A DNA stretch of 64,000 nt, from NCBI GenBank assembly GCA_008828725.1, contig MEHQ01003762.1, positions 1,128,331 to 1,192,330 of the forward strand, written 5' to 3'. Within the stretch, counting starts at the first letter, position 1. Each line of letters opens with the position of its first letter. Below the pieces are notes generated by a model that saw only the letters and a list, made by a program, of their open reading frames with translations, did no database searches and was not told where the DNA came from. This document shows positions 56,901-64,000 of the stretch, piece by piece. A program made the translations under genes and the position numbers. The DNA comes from Saccharina japonica (Eukaryota; Sar; Phaeophyceae; Laminariales; Laminariaceae).

Positions 56901-58987
56901 ACCAAACACACACCAGGGGAGCCAATACCGTTCTTGTCAGAGGTCACACCACATAAACCACACACAGGAGGGAAGCCGCACCAGAGTTGTCACCGGCTGC
57001 ACCACTCACATATAGACAGGCAGTATCGTTGTACCAAAGCCCGGGTCGTATCATTAATATCGCCGACTGCCAGGAGGGAGACAGCTTCACGCGAGGCATC
57101 CATCATCTCAGATCATAATGCCTCGCCACACCATATAAAAACCTATCTCCGTAGACCAGTATGAAGCCGCCACATATCGGGAAACCAGTACCGAGCAACC
57201 GCATACCACACACACATCCTACGATGGAGATATTGAAGTGGGGTGCTGTCAGGATATCAGTCAGGTCAGCACCTGCACTAGAGGTGGAAACATGTCTGCT
57301 ACGGCGAGGGCGAAAGGGGATTTCGATACCAGACACCCCACTACCCCCTCTAACATCTAGTAGATCTAAGGATGACGTGCATCATTGTCATCAAGATATT
57401 ACGCACATGTGGTCTTCAAACCTAGGCGGGTAATTAACAACATAAAGGGTGACATCATAGGGATACCCCGTTGCTATGATGACGTATGATTGGTACGATA
57501 ATTATAGTGGATGTGGTTGGCGGCGTGGGCTCTTGGACAGGGTCAGGGTCTTGGGCAGTGGATGACATCATACGTGCGTAGTTTAGGGATAGCTAACCAG
57601 TGGAATATTGGAATATTACACTGCAGCCTCTACTTGGGTAGCACGATATATGCGAGCATTCACATACACATGTATGCACTACAGTATACACAAGAATACC
57701 GCGTTCACGTCTTATATCCTACAACGTGTGGGTACAAAGTATGATACGTTTACCGTGAATTATGACTGGTAGATAATAGGGATGATTGTGTATTCAAAAT
57801 AACCAATTTCGAAACTTTTTAGGCCTTCACCGCGGTCTTAAACCCATAAATCAAACTCTTAATAGATCAAGTACCAAATACTGTACGTATGGTATTATTC
57901 CTCGTTGGTTTAACGTGTCTGTTTTTGGATGCTTTGCTATCGTGGCAGCATAAACAGGCGTCATGATCCGATGCGTGCATAGTTTTTGCTTTTACAAGAT
58001 AATGTATGGCGAGGTCACAGTATATATGGTGTAAGAGCGTTGGGCCTTTGTGGAACGAGGAGGAGATGAGTCGGGTATTTATAGCAGCCCTCCCCCTGTG
58101 GGCGCTATAAAATGACTCCTATTTTACAGCCTTCGACTTGTCGTCTGCCCCCCTCCTCCCATCGCCCTCTCTGGACGAGGCAATACTAATACACAACTGT
58201 ATACATACGTCTTCTGCGCGTGCCAATGGCTGAAGGTTATACATCTTCCGTCTTTGTTTCGAGTCCACGCACCAGTTTCCACTTTTTCGATTACTCCCTC
58301 CGGGTCGAAATTGTTTTATTTTACATATATACCTGGTATGGTTTCGTTTCTTGTATGTGATCGTTGTGGTGTGTGTGACCCTAACCCTCGAGAGGCCTAA
58401 ACCCCACATCAAGTCATCGAAAGCTACTAACGCTACTGCCGCTACTAACGCCACTAACGCCACGTCACATTACATACCTTGTACGAATGCGACATATCAT
58501 ACATACATACATACCTGTTACTACTGTACTGTAGTTGTACCCCGCATGGCCACTCTGATGCAATACTGACATGCACTCGTAGTTCAGCGTACTCTTGCCC
58601 TCTTACCGTTGCACTGCTCAGCCAGGCATTCCATGACGTAATATGTTGGTGTCAAAGAATGTTCGCGATTTTTACGACAGTTGCGGATAGGACATACATG
58701 TGCTTAGGGTTGAGATGTCAATAATGCCAGGCGAGGTCAGCAGTTGGTTGGTTTCCCTGATGGAATATCACTGCAAGCGATCCCTGGGTGTATCGATCTA
58801 TCTGCTAAGGAAGGAAACAGTTTGATCCGCCCAAGGTCGACGACCAAGTTCAAGGCCGAAGCTACAAAATAACGCACTCGGCATTCCATGCCGCGATCTC
58901 TCCCTCCCTGCCCTCCCTCATGCCCTTCTCCAGGCAGTGCTTATCCAGCCAATCATGACGATTGCACCGCTCTTAGGGGCCTTCTGG
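53996..58987 (-). repeat. right arm of the giant interrupted palindrome
   Basis: Inverted partner of 43862-48855. The outermost 2,056 bp (56932-58987) appear identical to the left arm; the inner 2.9 kb differ by substitutions and indels. It contains inverted 286-bp units at 53996-54650 and a direct duplication at about 55620-55960 and 56884-57230. Beyond 58988 the sequence has no partner at the left end. Confidence 0.95.
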
Positions 58988-61699
58988 TCCACCGTCAAGC
59001 GAGCTCATACTCGTATCTCCTTTGCACCGTTCACTACTGCTGCATGCAGTCGCCGTCAGTACGCAGCTGTGGCCTATAGCTCGCCGCCCAGTAGTGTTAT
59101 AGTACTATGGAAGGCTCAGGGGGGGGTCGGCTCGCTACCGTCTCCTGCGTTCAGGTTTATATAAGTATTGTCCAGGCGTAGAAGGGGGGGACGGTGTCAC
59201 AGCTACCCCCCGCCGCCCCCACCGCCGGGAAGGTCGAAGTTGAGCAATCCGACGTGAGATGTCATATAAACATTATCCGACCGCCCTCGACTACAATACT
59301 ATTTGTTCCTGGGTTTATCCTTCTGAGATACGCACAGCTGCAGTATAGCACCAACTATTGTTCTGCCTTCGTCCTTAGCCTTACCCCTCCGCCTGACACT
59401 GACTCCATGGCATGATGCACCGGCCTTCATGAGCTATGCCACCCCAACACTCCAGCGATCGATTAAGGACAGCGCACCTATGGACTATGACTGAAAAAAT
59501 AGCACATCCCATCGGCGCACACAATGGCAATGCTGCAGGGTTCCGCTGACAGTAGAGTACAAGGCACCTACAGTACAAAATAATGAGCTAATAAGAAAGA
59601 CAGGTTGATATTTAGAGTAAGACAATAAATTCGATAGTCGTGATAAATAAATTAGTGTAAAAATCACCCTCTCTCGAATACGAAATACAGCCTGGGTCAG
59701 TTTTCCTGTTTTGTATTCGGTGTCCAGTACTGTATGCCCAACGCACGAGACCCACAGCACGAGCAATACCAACACGCACGATGCCATTTGCGGCAGGGGA
59801 ACAGCAGTGCCTCGTACCAGACCGCACGCTAAAACCCCTGACGGCCAACCATAAATGTCGCCGGAGGGGGTGGTTGCCGTCGTCACGATATTTGTGTTAA
59901 AGTGGAGGGTCCTGACAGTTATTATCCTGGAACGCGATGTCGATAGCTCTCGAACTGTCCCCTATCCCCCACAAAATTATACATTATCGAGTACAGATGG
60001 GTGGGCAGCGTGTTACTCCGGCGAATAATTCCTCTCTCCAAGGGGCGAAGGAGGAAGTAAGAGTATAGTTGAGACTCAACACGCCCACCGTTGCTTTGCA
60101 GTAATTGCTAGTCGTCAGATGTTCAAGACTTCTACCATAAACCTTGGGCCGGTCCACGCGGACATACAGCGGTAGAGGACATACACAGCAGTAAATTACT
60201 ACGAAATTATGTACTTTGGTACGGTTTTTTGCCGCCGGGGGAAATGGTCGGGAGTGTTTGGTTTCGCCCAAAAGCGCTGCTACCTATCGGAGGCAGTTTC
60301 GCCGAGGGGTGGTAGCACCGGGTCTGAAATAATATCTGGTAAATAAGATTAATATGCAATAATATCTGGTAAATAAGAAATGGTCTGAAAATTCATCCGT
60401 GTCTATGTTCGATTCATTGTTCAGTTTGTTCGGTGTTCTATAGATTCGGGGTAGCGGTGCGTACTGCGGATACATGTTTTGCAGCCGAGAACGGAAAACG
60501 AATACCAGGGTACATGGTATTGAACACGAATCAACGCGTGAAAAATACCTGAAAGAAACCAATGCATCGCCAATGATGTTGCTGTACATCAATGTATAGT
60601 GGAGGGGCCTTGATAGTCGTGGTTATTTCGTCACTTCAGGTCCAGGAGCATAATGCGGCCCTTGCACTACGCAGTGTACCCTCAATCTAAGTTTCCCCCA
60701 TATAAGCCACTTTAGTGCTCTACCCCACTAACCCACTACGATGTGACCTACTTGTGCGGTACCGTACAAGACCAGTTTAGAGTTCACTATTGATAGTATT
60801 ACTGTAGTAAGTCACCTGATATCGAAGTTTAGTGTACCGTGTTTGCGCAACCGAACCAATTGTTGTATCCGCGAGCCCTAACCCAACCTTACATGCCATA
60901 AGTATGATGCTATTACTGTATTAGAGTATTAGTATCATAACCCGTAGTTGCTCACTTGAGAAGCTCATGCCTCACAAGACCAAAAGCGAAACCTTCACCA
61001 TGCACCATTATATCAGTGTAACAATCGAAAACATAACTGCCACAATGATACGTTATCCGTTCCGATGTTTGAACCCGCCTTCAATGTCTTCAATGAGTTT
61101 TTGCGAGCTTGTCGGCCGGGAGACAGGGGCTGTAACAACCAAAAACGGCCTGAATTATCTGCGATTCAACTTCCCATACAATACACATAGCTACGCTCCT
61201 GCATCGCAATTGCGTATGCCCGCAAGGTGCATTGTGGTCATATGTATCGCCCGCCACGCGTAGAGGTCTCTTCTTATCAGTCATGCCGCGTAGGTTGTTA
61301 TGGAAAGCAGAGTGGGAAGATATCAACAACCTATTTGGACAACATTTGCGAATGGAGAGACGCTTAGAGCGTCACACACATTGTGTTGTCGTCCCCTCTC
61401 TGGCCTGCATATCGAGCGATATCTCGTTTACACTGAGTTGTGAAGGTTGTTTCCAGATACAGTTAACTCGTGTAGGCAGTATTACGACACTGCACTCCCG
61501 TTTTTAGGACTATTTACTTGAAATTACAGTCAGAGTTTGGTTTCTGCGCAACGCAGTACTACAAGCTGCAAAACGAATCAGGTCGCGGATTGGGCCTTGT
61601 GGAAGTTAATCGGATATCTCTTAAGCTCAACTCGTGCATTCCTAAATATGCCCACGCCATATTATATATTTAGGTTTGGTTGGCGACGGTTGGCGACGA
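58988..61699. other. gene-free stretch
   Basis: No gene recognised. A small duplication of AATAATATCTGGTAAATAAG lies near 60330-60380. A 133-codon minus-strand frame at 59485-59886 has hydrophobic segments but no recognisable family. Confidence 0.5.
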
Positions 61700-62700
61700 C
61701 GCTGTAAAACACGCCTCTTACTGCGTGAGCTAGACAGGCAGGGTACCAAGCATTTAGTTTTAGTTTTGATGTTGGGCGGTCACCGAGGCTCGCGGTCGAG
61801 TTATATCATTTGTGCAGAGTGGGAAACCTTAACTTCGCTCCGGGAGAAACATCGAAATACGTGGTGTATGTTTAGTAAGGCACACGCGAGGCAGACACGT
61901 AGCGCACCCATTGCTGCCTCTGCAAGTGGCCGCACAAGATGTCAAATCAATTCATTGGATGCTGTCGTCCATATAAAAATTCGCCTCACAGGCGGTTCTA
62001 GGTAGGGTGCATCTCGCCTTTTATACGACTCGCCTAACGCATCACGGCGCTTCGCGCTTGGTGCAGGCATTTTCTTTCTGCTTGGTGAAAACCCAACGGG
62101 CTCCATCCCAGCCTTGTAGGGATGCGAGGGTCTACGGCAATACCACTACGGCCTTACACGACATGACCCCAACCCCCCCCGCCCGGGTACATACGCAGTA
62201 TAGATGTTGGGTTGATTGTTTTTTCTGACGACAGCGTAGCACATGCCTCGTACTGCGTGAGCGAGACAAGCAGGCTACCGTTTGTTTGCTTTGACAGTGA
62301 CCACTGCTGGCGGTTGAGTCGGATCATTTCAGAGGGGCGACCAAATGTTATTCCGCACGAGGGGGATGTGGGCCTTAGCTTACTATAGTGTGTATATGCT
62401 AACGCACCCGCGAGGTGCTGGCACGGTTTACTCATTGCTCCCTCCAGAAGTGGCCACACCAGAAAAATAATGGGTTCATTCGAACCCGTCTTCAATTGCA
62501 CGTTCGCCTCAAAAACGGCTCCTAGCAGGATGCGGCTCACCCTTCAAGCGAATCGCCCAAAACCTTACAGAGCTTCGCGTTTAATTTTAATTTAAGTAGT
62601 GTCTGCCGTGTCGATGAAAACCCGAAGTTCTCCGGCCCGGCAATTTAGAGATGCGAGGGCCGAGTGTCATACGACTACGGCCATGCATGACATGAGCACC
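61700..62700. repeat. diverged tandem duplication, unit about 510 bp
   Basis: About 61700-62190 aligns with about 62225-62700. Shared blocks are TTACTGCGTGAGC/GTACTGCGTGAGC, GCCCAACGGGC/ACCCGAAGTTC after GTGAAAACCC/ATGAAAACCC, GGGATGCGAGGG/AGAGATGCGAGGG, and CACGACATGACCCC/CATGACATGAGCAC. Divergence is substantial, so the event is old. No coding role was seen. Confidence 0.75.
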
Positions 62701-63056
62701 CCCCTCCCCCATGAAACGTGTATTCCGTTCCCGTACCCAAATATTTACGACGTGTACATCGACTGCAAGTACACTACAGTACTACAAATACAATACTATC
62801 ACCTTGAGGAGTCACAGTCCTCATCGACAACATCGCGAGCTCCTCCTCCTCCTCCTCCTCCTGGCTGGGAAACACAATCGCTAGTGTCTCGCCCTCTAAC
62901 GGGCCCCACGGCCCTTGACAGGCGAAAGAAGGCTTGTCCATCCAGACATATTGCGGGTTTTTCCCTATCGGAGGTTACTTGTATCCCATTACTATTATCC
63001 TCATAAATCGAAGACACTTCGTCCCCCCTTAACCAGGCACGGGGTACAAAGGAACC

Positions 63057-63320
63057 CTACTCTCGGCTAAGCATCTCGGTGATGTCGTTGAAGGTTGGCC
63101 GGTCCCGTGATACTCCAGCCCAGCACGCCTTCATGATATCAGCCATATCGGTGGGCGCGTCAGAAGGGATATCCAGACGATCGTCTTTGATCATCACGCG
63201 CACGTAAATATTTCGAAGACACTCGTCCGCCCAAGGGATTTGTCGGGAGAGCACTTCCCACACCACCACTCCGAAGCTGTACACGTCGCTTTCGTAGGAT
63301 GTACCCTGAGCATCAAGCAC
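63057..63320 (-). CDS. TKL-type protein kinase, last exon (partial)
   Basis: 88 codons give the C-terminal lobe of a protein kinase. GTSYESDVYSFGVVVWEVLS contains the conserved Asp of subdomain IX and the DVYSFG signature of tyrosine-kinase-like enzymes. RQIPWADE follows, then subdomains X-XI with MADIMKACWAGVSRDRPTFNDITEML (the conserved Arg is in DRPTF). The frame ends SRE-stop. It begins at VLDAQGTSY just after CTAAG, a possible 3' splice site, where the preceding exon should end in the APE motif. No such exon was found up to 64000. An intron longer than 680 bp or a truncated copy would both fit. The VL start is therefore an exon boundary, not a translation start. Confidence 0.88.
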   Translation of the reverse strand: MLDAQGTSYESDVYSFGVVVWEVLSRQIPWADECLRNIYVRVMIKDDRLDIPSDAPTDMADIMKACWAGVSRDRPTFNDITEMLSRE

Positions 63321-64000
63321 CTTAGCGAATCGGACGATAGATTAGGGGTATGTAACAGGATTAAAGACGATCAGCGTCGTTGTCAAAACAGGTTCACCCC
63401 CGGTCCATGCTACAGGGAAAGTTGTGTATTTTTAAGTCCAGTTAGTTTGAAACAGACGGGGCCCTTGAACTGACGGACGGTAAATTATCATGGCACTGGC
63501 ATCAGTACGACACATGCCATTTGTGCTACGGGAGTGGGGTCTCGTTAATACGTACCAGGTATTGTTTTCTGCCGCCCAGAGCCACTAGGCCGAGTCAATA
63601 CCGTAATCATGTGCGGTCTAAAACTTTCGTTCCTAATAAGATGGTTTATTTCGCTGTGCCAAAACATGAGTTTCAACTATCGTCGGGTGAGGCACGGATC
63701 CCTCCAGCCCGCGTGGCATCAACGCAGCGGCAAAGGAGGGGGGTAGGCCCCATACCGCAGCATCGGTCACTATAAACGTGGTGCGTTGTATACCTAGCTG
63801 TTGCGGCTGTTCGTCGAATTCTGCTTAAATGCCTTCTCTAAATGGAGTTGACAGCGACCCAAAGAGCTTATCATTTACTGAGAGCCACATTTCGTGCACA
63901 CCTCTTTAACGTGTATCTCGCTAACCACGCAGGGACATGGTCGATACTATTTGCACCGGAAAACATGTTTAGAGTGCAGCGACGTGCATGGAATTCGCTT
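63321..64000. other. gene-free stretch, possible kinase intron
   Basis: No coding segment with kinase motifs was seen on the minus strand. If the kinase gene is intact this is intron sequence and its upstream exons lie beyond 64000. Confidence 0.45.

Noticed and set aside
58376-58392. CCCTAACCCT as telomeric repeat
   Set aside because: Fewer than two units; no array.
59485-59886. 133-codon frame with hydrophobic segments as a membrane protein
   Set aside because: No signal beyond hydrophobicity; similar frames arise by chance in AT-rich stretches.

Overview
This is a nuclear scaffold of a multicellular eukaryote, most likely a brown alga (Phaeophyceae, Ectocarpus-like). The main evidence is a gene built from tandem C-x4-C-x16-C-x2-H repeats. 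This is the EsV-1-7 motif, greatly expanded in brown algae and named after a phaeovirus gene. A very long kinesin-light-chain-type TPR gene of the sort described in Ectocarpus immune-receptor-like families supports the assignment, as do low gene density and abundant retroelement debris. No search was run, so the species is not fixed.

Layout. 1-4061: gene-poor DNA with a decayed LINE reverse transcriptase (949-1642) and a 12-bp microsatellite. 4062-4085: assembly gap. 4086 to about 8760: a bacterial-looking block with an apparently complete RNase P RNA gene (rnpB, minus strand) but no intact protein gene. It is either contamination or a misjoin at the gap, or a decayed bacterial insertion. 9427-11208: the EsV-1-7 repeat gene (+). 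13141-24360: an old inverted repeat (two diverged arms of about 640 bp) split by a Ty1/copia element (13939-23699, minus, flanked by CTACG on both sides). The element is broken by frameshifts, carries an internal duplication of its 3' end, and is interrupted by a 628-bp Mutator-like MITE whose empty site is preserved in the duplicate. 24600-25480: a degenerate minisatellite. 25713-30908: a 32-TPR gene (-). 31517-32695: a 392-residue gene (-) with ten 18-residue repeats and a helical C-terminal half. These two genes lie head-to-tail and may form one NLR-like immune locus that has no recognisable NB-ARC.

The right half is mostly structural DNA. There is a tandem duplication (35639-36003), a hairpin-rich dimeric satellite (36145-38150), and a giant interrupted palindrome (arms of about 5 kb at 43862-48855 and 53996-58987 around a 5.1-kb centre). 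The palindrome carries repeated families of about 286 bp, CAC/CTG arrays, and a single N exactly at the outer end of its left arm. A diverged tandem duplication (61700-62700) precedes the last exon of a TKL-type protein kinase (63057-63320, minus), whose upstream exons probably lie outside the window.

Only four loci look like host protein genes: EsV-1-7, TPR, the helical/18-aa-repeat gene and the kinase exon. Splicing, start sites and expression cannot be settled from sequence alone.
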